Below the pieces are notes generated by a model that was not told the origin of the DNA, made no database searches, and worked only from the letters and a program-made list of their open reading frames with translations. From Deltaproteobacteria bacterium (lineage in GTDB: Bacteria > Desulfobacterota > Binatia > UTPRO1), in assembly GCA_016200545.1 (NCBI GenBank), contig JACQEO010000063.1:1-64000 (forward strand): a stretch of DNA of 64,000 bases. Reading direction: 5' to 3'. Position numbers and translations under genes: made by a program. Below are positions 16,824 through 23,962 of the stretch, one piece after another (within the stretch, counting starts at the first letter, position 1; each line of letters starts with the position of its first letter).

Positions 16824-17305
16824 TCGACGATCTCGACCGGAGTCCCCGGTTCCACCGCGTCGAAGAGCTCGATCACGTCGGCGCTCCGCATCCGGATGCA
16901 GCCATGTGACACGGGGGTACCAATAAACGCCTCGTGCGGGGTGCCATGAATGTAGATGTACCGGCGCATGGTGTCCGCGGCGCCGCGTCGGTTCTTGCCG
17001 CGTTCGCGACCCCGGAGCCACAGGATGCGGGTCAGAATCCAGTCCCTCTGAGGCTCCGCTCTTACCATTTCGGGGGTGTAGATCTCACCCGTCGGGCGGC
17101 GTCCGACGAAGACCGCACCGATCGGTGCGCCGGCGCCGATCTTCGCCCGGATCTCGTGAAACCCGCGCGGAGTCTGCTCACTAGCCGCCTGCTCCCCTGC
17201 GCCCTTCGCAGCCGTGGACACCGGGTACGATGCCAGAATTTCCCCACCTTCAAGGAGGTGCAACCTCTGTGAGTCCAGGTCCACACGAATCCGTCGGTCT
17301 GCCAT
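16820..17305 (-). CDS. L,D-transpeptidase (YkuD domain)
   Basis: 161 aa. The N-terminal beta part (RRIRVDLDSQRLHLLEGGEI) and the catalytic YkuD motif are complete: IYIHGTPHEAFIGTPVSHGC followed by IRM, with the active-site Cys and two His. Members cross-link peptidoglycan at meso-DAP or attach lipoproteins, outside the cytoplasmic membrane. No convincing signal peptide is present from the MADRR start used here. An upstream in-frame GTG at 17380 would add a short hydrophobic stretch (ILLIGLLPLQSA), which could be an export signal, so the start is uncertain. ErfK/YbiS-like and shorter than usual. Confidence 0.82.
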   Translation of the reverse strand: MADRRIRVDLDSQRLHLLEGGEILASYPVSTAAKGAGEQAASEQTPRGFHEIRAKIGAGAPIGAVFVGRRPTGEIYTPEMVRAEPQRDWILTRILWLRGRERGKNRRGAADTMRRYIYIHGTPHEAFIGTPVSHGCIRMRSADVIELFDAVEPGTPVEIVD

Positions 17306-17433
17306 GATACAAGGCTCGTCCTTCAACCTGCGATGATGACGCGCAGACTGAAGAGGAAGCAAACCGATGAGCAGGATCACGACGAAGGACGGAGCACTTG
17401 CCGTCGCTGCTTAGATGCTATTGCGTTGACTAC

Positions 17434-17739
17434 ATGGCGACGATGAAGCTCAAGGTCGCGCGAATCGGTAATTCGCGCGGGGTGCGCCTGCCGGCCGCGT
17501 CGTTGCGGCGGTACCGCATCGGCGAGACCGTCGCGATGGAGGAGAGGAGCGAGGGCATCCTTCTGCGGCCGACCGGACCGGTGGTGGAGAAGCTCTCGTG
17601 GGAAGACACCGCGCGCGAGATGGCGGCGAGCCGTGAAGACTGGAGCGCGTGGGACACGGCGGTCGCCGATGGGCTGAAGGACCTGCCGTGGCAGCGCAGC
17701 CGCCATGATGCGCTCCTCGGCTACGTGTCGACGGAGTAA
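17434..17739 (+). CDS. AbrB/MazE-type antitoxin-like protein, orphan
   Basis: 101 aa. N-terminal SpoVT-AbrB/MazE swapped-hairpin domain: MKLKVARIGNSRGVRLPAAS, then LRRYRIGETVAMEERSEGI. The C-terminal tail (WEDTAREMAASREDWSAWD) is of the type that binds a toxin. No MazF/PemK-like toxin gene follows: the next gene is the convergent cyclase, whose stop overlaps this one by 19 bp. It may regulate another locus, or its toxin partner has been lost. Confidence 0.75.
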   Translation: MATMKLKVARIGNSRGVRLPAASLRRYRIGETVAMEERSEGILLRPTGPVVEKLSWEDTAREMAASREDWSAWDTAVADGLKDLPWQRSRHDALLGYVSTE

Positions 17740-19352
17740 ATCTCGACGGGGGCGGCGATGCCCTTCAGCGCCACCGCGCCGCGCGCGCGCAGCGGGATGC
17801 CCTGGGCGAGACCGAGCGCCTGGCGCGTGCTCTCGGTGAGGAGGATCGAGGTGCCGAGCTCGCGCGTCTTCACCTGCAGGCGCGCGGCTTGGTTCACGGC
17901 GTCGCCGACGATCGTGTACGTGATGCGGTCGCCGGCGCCGACGTTGCCGGCGATCATGTCGCCGGTGCAGATGCCGATGCCCGCCTCGAGCGGCTCGCCG
18001 ACGTGCGTGCCGTTGCGCGCGGCGAGCGTGTGCTGCAGCGCGATCGCGGCGCGCACCGCCTGCAGCGCGTGATCCGCCTGCGGGTGCAGCGGCCCGCCGA
18101 AGACGATCACGACGCCGTCGCCGAGGAATTGCGTGACGACGCCGCCGTGGCGCTCGCAGACGCGCTCGACGATCGCGTAGTACTCGTTCAACACCTCGAC
18201 GACGTGGGCCGGCGTGGCGCGCCCGGTCATGGCGGTGAAGCCGCGCAGGTCGACGAACATCGCGGTCGCGTGCACCACCTCGCCGCCGAGGGCGATGCCG
18301 CGCTCGAGCGCCGCGCGGGCGACGGCCGGGCTCACGTAGCGGCCGAAGAGCTCGCGCAGACGTTCGCCCTCGCGCAGATCCTCCACCATGGTGTTGAAGT
18401 GCTCGTTGAGCTCGCCGAGCTCGTCGGTGCTCCGCACCGGGACGCGTGTAGCGAGGTCGCCGAGCGCCACCCGCGCCATCGCCGTGCGGAGCGCTTGGAT
18501 GGGGCGATTGATGAAGCGCGCGACGAGGAACGCCATCGCCAGCGAGGTGACGCCGGTCGCGCCGACGATGTAGAGCTGGGCGCGGAGCAGCGTGCGCACG
18601 TCGGCGGAGATCGCCGGACCGAGGCGGCGCACGAGCGTCAGATCCGCCATCAGCATGAGGACGATCGGCATCACCGAGGTGACGAGGAACGTCCCGCCGA
18701 GACGCAGTAGGATCGGCACGCGGAGCGCACCGGCGCGTTCGATCCGGCCGTACGGAAAGAAAACCGGGATCTCCTGCCGCCAGTGGAACTCGCTCAGGAG
18801 AAACGCCAGCGCCGAGGTGATCGGGCCGCCGACGAACACGATGCCGACAAACGTCCGCACGTTCTCGGAGACCGGCACCCCCGCCCACGCCAAGTAGGGG
18901 AAGTAGAAGACGCCCGCCAGCGTCCAGCCGAGCGCGCTCAGGAGGGCGTTGGCGAGCGGCGCGTTGAGCGCGCGACGGCGAATCGCGTCCGGCACCCGCG
19001 TCGCGTCGGCGCCGCTGCGGAGCCGGCGCCGCCACGCGCCGAGCGGCGCCAGGAAACGCCTGCCGACGTACCAGTTCGCGAACAGCAGTGTCGTCGTCAC
19101 CGCGAGGAAGACGAGAAACGGCCGCAGCATGTTCGGTGTCGGGTTCGCGGCGAGCGGATCGACGAAGGTGAAATAGAGGTACACGACGATCGCGCCGGCG
19201 AGGTTCGCCGGGATCGGTGAGCTGCCGAGGCGTCGTCGGAGGTTGCTCGACGGCCCCATCGGCAAGGCCGGGCTCTCGCGGCGCCACTCGCCTGCCATCG
19301 CGTCGGCACGCTCGGGCGCGGCGACGTCCTCACGCTGCTCCACCTGACGCAT
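17721..19352 (-). CDS. Membrane adenylate/guanylate cyclase with HAMP domain
   Basis: 543 aa. An N-terminal membrane region of about six helices (LAGAIVVYLYFTFVDPLAA, FLVFLAVTTTLLFANWYVG, FLVTSVMPIVLMLMADLTLV) leads to a HAMP linker (RFINRPIQALRTAMARVALG) and a C-terminal class III cyclase domain from about residue 355. Metal aspartates are in AMFVDLRGFTAM and QFLGDGVVIVFGG, and the ribose-binding part in YTIVGDAVNQAARL. The position normally held by the purine-selecting Lys (KxxGD) is Gln here, so nucleotide preference is uncertain. It would make cAMP or a related signal at the membrane. A second cyclase at 56 kb keeps the Lys. Confidence 0.9.
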   Translation of the reverse strand: MRQVEQREDVAAPERADAMAGEWRRESPALPMGPSSNLRRRLGSSPIPANLAGAIVVYLYFTFVDPLAANPTPNMLRPFLVFLAVTTTLLFANWYVGRRFLAPLGAWRRRLRSGADATRVPDAIRRRALNAPLANALLSALGWTLAGVFYFPYLAWAGVPVSENVRTFVGIVFVGGPITSALAFLLSEFHWRQEIPVFFPYGRIERAGALRVPILLRLGGTFLVTSVMPIVLMLMADLTLVRRLGPAISADVRTLLRAQLYIVGATGVTSLAMAFLVARFINRPIQALRTAMARVALGDLATRVPVRSTDELGELNEHFNTMVEDLREGERLRELFGRYVSPAVARAALERGIALGGEVVHATAMFVDLRGFTAMTGRATPAHVVEVLNEYYAIVERVCERHGGVVTQFLGDGVVIVFGGPLHPQADHALQAVRAAIALQHTLAARNGTHVGEPLEAGIGICTGDMIAGNVGAGDRITYTIVGDAVNQAARLQVKTRELGTSILLTESTRQALGLAQGIPLRARGAVALKGIAAPVEIYSVDT

Positions 19353-19437
19353 CGGCGTAAGGATCGTTCACCGGTGATGCCCGTGCAACCTGGCGAGGTG
19401 CCGCGCCACGCAACAATGTGCTAGCCGAAGGACTTGC

Positions 19438-21243
19438 ATGCCGAACGACCCCCCACGTCCGCCGCTCGAGGAAGGTACCGAGACCCCAACCGGGCGCCGG
19501 CGTCCACGGCGGCGCCGCCGCCGGGGGCACGGCGGAGAGAGTGCGCCCGGCGCACCGCCCGGCCCAGTGGCCGGCATGCACGCCACACCGACCCGGCCGC
19601 GCCGGGACGATTCTCGTCGCCGCGCCGTACCACCGCTGGTCGTGCCCCCACCGCCAGTCGTGCCCGAGGTCAGCCGGCTCGCCGCGGCCGCCGTCACCGC
19701 CGATCCCTTGAGCGCCGCCGAGGTCGCGGAGATGAAAGGACACCTCGACTTCATCCGGACGTACAAGGACGTCCTCCGCCTGAAGCTCAACGCCGCCGAA
19801 GATCTCCTGGTGAACGGCCAGCGTGATCCGAGCGAGCGCGGCGTCTGCCGGCACCTGCTCAGGAAGATCGACCGCGCGGTGGTCGAGAGCGCGATCGGCC
19901 GCGAGCCGCTGCGCTCGAACGCCGCGGCGCGCGCGCGCATGCTGGCGGGAGCGATCCGCTTGACCGCCGACCCGAGCGTGCTGCTCACCTACCTCGAGAC
20001 ACTGCCCCAGGTGCGCTCGCACGCCGAGGCGGCGCAGGCGTTCGGCGAGGTCGTCGGCCGGCTCGACTTCGAGAGCGTGTCGGCGAGCCGCCTCGGCCGG
20101 CTGCTCCAGGTGCTCATCGAGACCTTTGCCGGGCACGAGCGCGTGCAAGTGCTCTTCAGCCTCCTCGCCGGGCCCGCATTCGCCCGCGCCTTCGACGCCG
20201 CGCTGCCGTCGCTGCCGGCCGCGGTCGTCGCGGCGTTCGCGCCACTGCGTGCCGTGCACCGCCGCGCCGGCGCCGCGGCGGAGGGCGCGCGCGACGCCGC
20301 GGCACTGCTGCGCGCCGGTATCGAGCAGCTCTTGTCGGCACCCGATCCCATCCTGCGCGGCTACGGCGAGCCGCTCCGCGTCGCGATCCTCGAGCTCGCC
20401 CTCGAGGAAGGTACGCCGCCGGAGCTCGCCGACCGCGCCGCCGGCGTCCTGCTCGCTAGCCTGCCGGGCGGCGGACGCACCTACGCGCGGCTCGCGATTC
20501 GTCGCGCCGCGCAGCTTCTCGAGCACCACGCCGACGACCGCGCGCGTGCCGTCCTCGACGAGCTCCGCCGCGCGCAGCCGGGCTTTCACCTCGCCGAGCG
20601 CTGGCGCGGCGCGCTCGACGCGCGTCGCATCGGCCGCATCGCGCTCCGCGGCGTCGCGCCCGAGCACGGGCGGCTCGCGGCGGGGTTCTGGTTGGACGTA
20701 CAGCGCCCGGTGTGGGTGCGGACGGCCGCCGCCTACGCGGCCGAGCGTCTGGCGCACGAGGCGACGCTGCAACGGACGCTCGTGCTTCCCGGCATCGCGC
20801 CCGTGGTCGCGGACGGCGTTGCAAGCGGCATCGCCTACGTCGCCGTCGCCGGCGGCGGGCAGCTGCTCGTCGTCGATCCCGCCGCCTGCCGGCCCGCGAC
20901 CGCGCTCGCGATCGTCGCCGCCGCGGCGCGCGTCCTGCACGCGCTCGCCCTCTGCGGCGTGACGCTCCCCGACGCGCTGCCCGAGCGCTTCCTCTATACG
21001 CCGGAGCCGGCCTTCACGCTGCTGCTCGCCGACCTCGACGGCGCCGCGACGAGTGACGCCGCCGCGGTCGAGAATGTAACGGTCGCACGCGCGCTCGTCG
21101 CGCACCTCGTTCCCGCGGACGCGATGGCGCGCATGCCCGATCCCGTCCGCGACGCGCTCACTGCCGCCCTCGACGACGGCGCGCCCCTGGACGCGCTGGC
21201 GCGGGCGCTCGACGTCGCAACGCTGCGGGCACCGCGCGAGTGA
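19438..21243 (+). CDS. Large protein of unknown function, possible degenerate kinase fold at C-terminus
   Basis: 601 aa. The first 60 residues are Arg-rich and disordered (RRRPRRRRRRGHGGE). A long Ala/Leu-rich helical region follows (about 80-400), reminiscent of helical repeats. Near residues 480-560 GIAYVAVAGGGQLLVVDPA, then RVLHALALCGVTLPDALPE and LLLADLDGA recall the hinge, catalytic-loop and DFG segments of a kinase/phosphotransferase fold in order, but without the catalytic Asp-Asn pattern, so it would be a pseudokinase. I do not recognise the family. It is divergent from the cyclase across an 85-bp gap, which may mean shared regulation. Confidence 0.6.
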   Translation: MPNDPPRPPLEEGTETPTGRRRPRRRRRRGHGGESAPGAPPGPVAGMHATPTRPRRDDSRRRAVPPLVVPPPPVVPEVSRLAAAAVTADPLSAAEVAEMKGHLDFIRTYKDVLRLKLNAAEDLLVNGQRDPSERGVCRHLLRKIDRAVVESAIGREPLRSNAAARARMLAGAIRLTADPSVLLTYLETLPQVRSHAEAAQAFGEVVGRLDFESVSASRLGRLLQVLIETFAGHERVQVLFSLLAGPAFARAFDAALPSLPAAVVAAFAPLRAVHRRAGAAAEGARDAAALLRAGIEQLLSAPDPILRGYGEPLRVAILELALEEGTPPELADRAAGVLLASLPGGGRTYARLAIRRAAQLLEHHADDRARAVLDELRRAQPGFHLAERWRGALDARRIGRIALRGVAPEHGRLAAGFWLDVQRPVWVRTAAAYAAERLAHEATLQRTLVLPGIAPVVADGVASGIAYVAVAGGGQLLVVDPAACRPATALAIVAAAARVLHALALCGVTLPDALPERFLYTPEPAFTLLLADLDGAATSDAAAVENVTVARALVAHLVPADAMARMPDPVRDALTAALDDGAPLDALARALDVATLRAPRE

Positions 21244-21313
21244 CCGGCGCGCGCGCAACGTTGCGTCCACCCGAGGAAACTCTTACTCTCCGACCCGCGA
21301 GGAGCCCTACGCG

Positions 21314-22153
21314 ATGAGCACTGCCACCGTCGGATCCGTCGAGCTCTACTACGAGGAACACGGAAGCGGCGACCCGCTGCTCCTGATCATGGGCCTCGCC
21401 GCCGACTCACAGGCCTGGCTCTTCCAGGTTCCGGAGTTCGCGCAGCGCTACCGGACGATCAGCTTCGACAACCGCGGCATCGGCCGCAGCGCCAAGCCGG
21501 CGGGCCCGTACACCATCACCACCATGGCCGACGACGCCGTCGGCCTGCTCGACGTACTCGGGATCGACCGCGCCCACGTCGTTGGGGTGTCGATGGGCGG
21601 CATGATCGCGCAGGAGCTCGTGCTCCGCCATCCGGCGCGCGTGCGCGGCTTGGTACTCGCCTGCACGTTCCCCGAGCCCGACGAGGAGGTCGCGCTGCAG
21701 CGCGAGCGCTCGGTCTCCCAGCTCGGCGGCACGACGAACGCCACCGGCGACCTGCAGATCGACCCGTCGCGTCTCGATCCGATGGCGCTCTTCCAGCACT
21801 TCCTGCCGCGCGTCTTCACGCCGGCGTTCCTCCAGAACGAGCTGCCGAAGCTGATGCAGCTCTTCGGCGGCGCCCTGCAGTGGGGGTTCAGCATCGAGGC
21901 CATCCTCGCCCAGGTGGGGGCGATCATGGGGCATTCGACGACCGCCCGGTTGCACCAGATCACCACCCCGACCCTGATCATCACCGGCGACGCCGATCTG
22001 CTGATCCCGCCCGCGAACTCCGACATCCTCGCGCGCGAGATTCCGCACGCGCGCTTGGTGAAGATCCCCGGCGGCAGTCACGGGTTCAACTTCGAGACGC
22101 CCGACGTCTTCAACCGCGAAGTCCTCGCGTTCCTCGGCACCGTGAACGCCTGA
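21314..22153 (+). CDS. Alpha/beta hydrolase
   Basis: 279 aa serine hydrolase with a complete triad: nucleophile in VGVSMGGMIAQE, Asp in ITGDADLLIPP, His in PGGSHGFN. The oxyanion region is LLLIMGLAADSQAW and the DNRGIGRS loop is typical of haloalkane dehalogenase/3-oxoadipate enol-lactonase-like members. Substrates of this group are esters or lactones; none can be named here. AGGAG lies nine bases before the ATG. It stands alone between the unknown 601-aa protein and the small secreted protein. A second hydrolase of the same subfamily is at 54.8 kb. Confidence 0.9.
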   Translation: MSTATVGSVELYYEEHGSGDPLLLIMGLAADSQAWLFQVPEFAQRYRTISFDNRGIGRSAKPAGPYTITTMADDAVGLLDVLGIDRAHVVGVSMGGMIAQELVLRHPARVRGLVLACTFPEPDEEVALQRERSVSQLGGTTNATGDLQIDPSRLDPMALFQHFLPRVFTPAFLQNELPKLMQLFGGALQWGFSIEAILAQVGAIMGHSTTARLHQITTPTLIITGDADLLIPPANSDILAREIPHARLVKIPGGSHGFNFETPDVFNREVLAFLGTVNA

Positions 22154-22457
22154 GCCGCTTCGCGGCGCCAGGTTCCCGGTCGCGATAGTCTCCGCGCTCG
22201 CGGACGGTCTCGTGCGCGTCGTTCGCGTTTGAACGACGCGACGCGGCTGCAACACGCGCGTGCTGCAGCGGACGCCTGATGATTCGCCGCAGCGAGACGG
22301 TTCGCCTCGCAACGACGGGGCAGCGGGCCGTCCATGCGCCACGTGGGCACCGGGCATGGAACCTGCTCCCTTCGCAATCGCTGAACCGCAACACCCAGCT
22401 CCGACACTCATCCGCTCTCGGCATCGACGCGCGAACGCGCAACGAAGGAGGTCGCTC
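22154..22457. other. Intergenic stretch upstream of small secreted protein
   Basis: Roughly 300 bases with no supported gene or repeat; short frames here are not protein-like. It ends in the AAGGAGG ribosome binding site of the Cys-rich protein gene and presumably carries its promoter. Confidence 0.4.
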
Positions 22458-22760
22458 ATGAGAAGGTTGTCCTGCCACATCCGGCGCCTGCGCGCCGGCA
22501 TCGCGCTGGCGCTGCTCGCGGCGATGCTCGCCGCCCCCGCCGTGGCGCTCGCGGATCGGGACGGCGGCAATCGCGACGACGCTCGCGGCGTGAACCTGAG
22601 CTGCACCGATCGTGAGACGCTGGTGCGCGTCGACGAGGCCGTCTGCCCGCCGAATTCGCACCGGCCGCTCTTCATCCGCAAGCGCAAATGCTGCATGAAC
22701 CCCCAGAGTAAGATGCACTGCGATCACTTCGACCATTGCCCGAACGAATCGCCGTCCTGA
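22458..22760 (+). CDS. Small secreted Cys-rich protein
   Basis: 100 aa. Signal peptide with basic start (MRRLSCHIRRLRAG) and hydrophobic core ALALLAAMLAAPAVALA, cut before DRDGG. The mature part of about 68 residues has six cysteines (NLSC, AVC, KCC, HC, HC) and several His near the C-terminus (KMHCDHFDHC), a pattern suited to disulfides or metal binding in the periplasm. AAGGAGG sits seven bases before the ATG. It lies just upstream of the polysaccharide export operon but has its own ribosome binding site. Family not recognised. Confidence 0.7.
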   Translation: MRRLSCHIRRLRAGIALALLAAMLAAPAVALADRDGGNRDDARGVNLSCTDRETLVRVDEAVCPPNSHRPLFIRKRKCCMNPQSKMHCDHFDHCPNESPS

Positions 22761-22782
22761 GCCGCAACGCGGAAATCGGATC

Positions 22783-23946
22783 ATGACGCGAGGCAACGGA
22801 GGAGGACCCGCGACGCCCAGGAGGAACCGCGCCGTCGGCGCATGGTGGTGGTGGGTGGCGCTCGCGGTAGCGGTGGTGGGCGTGGGCTGTGGGGCGCATC
22901 GCCCCACTGCCCCGCCGGGGCCGGCGACGGCGTCGGCATCGACCGGCATCGGCGACGTGATGAGCAGCCGCGACCGCACCGGTCTCGAGAGCCTCGCGCA
23001 GGCGCGCGCCGCGCTGCCGGCCAGCGACGGATACCGCGTCGGACCCGACGACCTGCTCGACGTCCGCGTCCCAGACCTGCTCGACGCCGCACCGCTCGCG
23101 GGAGCGGTGCGTAGCGTCGCCGCCGCGGCCGGTCCCTCCCCGGTCGCGGCGGCACCTCTCTTCCAGGAAGGCCTGCGTGTAAACGGCGCCGGCGACGTGA
23201 CTCTGCCGCTCATCGGCCGCGTCCCGGTCGCGGGCCACACGACGACTGAGATCGAGCACGATCTGGCGCGACGGTTCGTCGCCGCGGGCGTGCTGCGGAA
23301 TCCGCAGGTGAGTGTGCAAGTGGCCGAGTATCGGAGCCGCGTCGTCGCGGTCGTCGGCAGCGTCGAGCGCCCCGGGCTTTACCCGGTGACACGCGCCGGC
23401 GCGACGGTCGCCGACCTCGTGTGGGCGGCGGGCGGACCGAGCAAGGACGCGGGGCGCTTCGTGGAGCTCGCCCCGGCGGCGGCCGACGGCGCGCGCAGCG
23501 CCGATCCACCGGTGCGGCTCGACTTGCAAGTTCTGCAGCACGCGACCGGTGACGACGCCGTGCGCGTCAACCCACGCGTCGCCGCCGGCGACGTCATCAG
23601 CGTCCCGGCCGCGGGCAGCGTCCTCGTCGCGGGCTGGGTCGACAAGCCCGGCTCCTATCCCGTGACCCGAGGTCTCACCGCGAGCGGCGCGGTCGCCGCG
23701 GCGGGCGGCGTGCTCTTCGCCGCCGACAAGGAGACCGTGACCGTGCGTCGCGTGCTCGCGCCCAGCGAGGAGCGCTCGTTCACCGTCGATCTCACCGCGG
23801 TCGCCGCGGGTCGCGCCCCCGACCTCGCGCTCGCCGACGGCGACGTGATCACCATCCCCGCGGCGCCGGGCCGCGTGGTGCCGTGGGCGATGTGGACGGT
23901 CGCACGCGAGATGATCCACGTCGGCGGCAACGTGTTGCTCTTCTAG
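22783..23946 (+). CDS. wza: Polysaccharide export outer-membrane lipoprotein (Wza-like, SLBB domains)
   Basis: 387 aa. Lipoprotein signal WWWWVALAVAVVGVGC, so anchored in the outer membrane. The Poly_export domain begins at YRVGPDDLLDVRVPDLL and continues GAGDVTLPLIGRVPVAGHTT. Two SLBB domains follow (VVAVVGSVERPGLYPVTRAG and VLVAGWVDKPGSYPVTRGLT), each of the type lining the periplasmic part of the Wza channel. The C-terminal segment WAMWTVAREMIHVGGNVLLF may form the membrane-spanning helix. It forms the exit pore for the exopolysaccharide made by the downstream cluster and is the first gene of that operon. Confidence 0.9.
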   Translation: MTRGNGGGPATPRRNRAVGAWWWWVALAVAVVGVGCGAHRPTAPPGPATASASTGIGDVMSSRDRTGLESLAQARAALPASDGYRVGPDDLLDVRVPDLLDAAPLAGAVRSVAAAAGPSPVAAAPLFQEGLRVNGAGDVTLPLIGRVPVAGHTTTEIEHDLARRFVAAGVLRNPQVSVQVAEYRSRVVAVVGSVERPGLYPVTRAGATVADLVWAAGGPSKDAGRFVELAPAAADGARSADPPVRLDLQVLQHATGDDAVRVNPRVAAGDVISVPAAGSVLVAGWVDKPGSYPVTRGLTASGAVAAAGGVLFAADKETVTVRRVLAPSEERSFTVDLTAVAAGRAPDLALADGDVITIPAAPGRVVPWAMWTVAREMIHVGGNVLLF

Positions 23947-23962
23947 TCGCAGCGGAGGGCTG

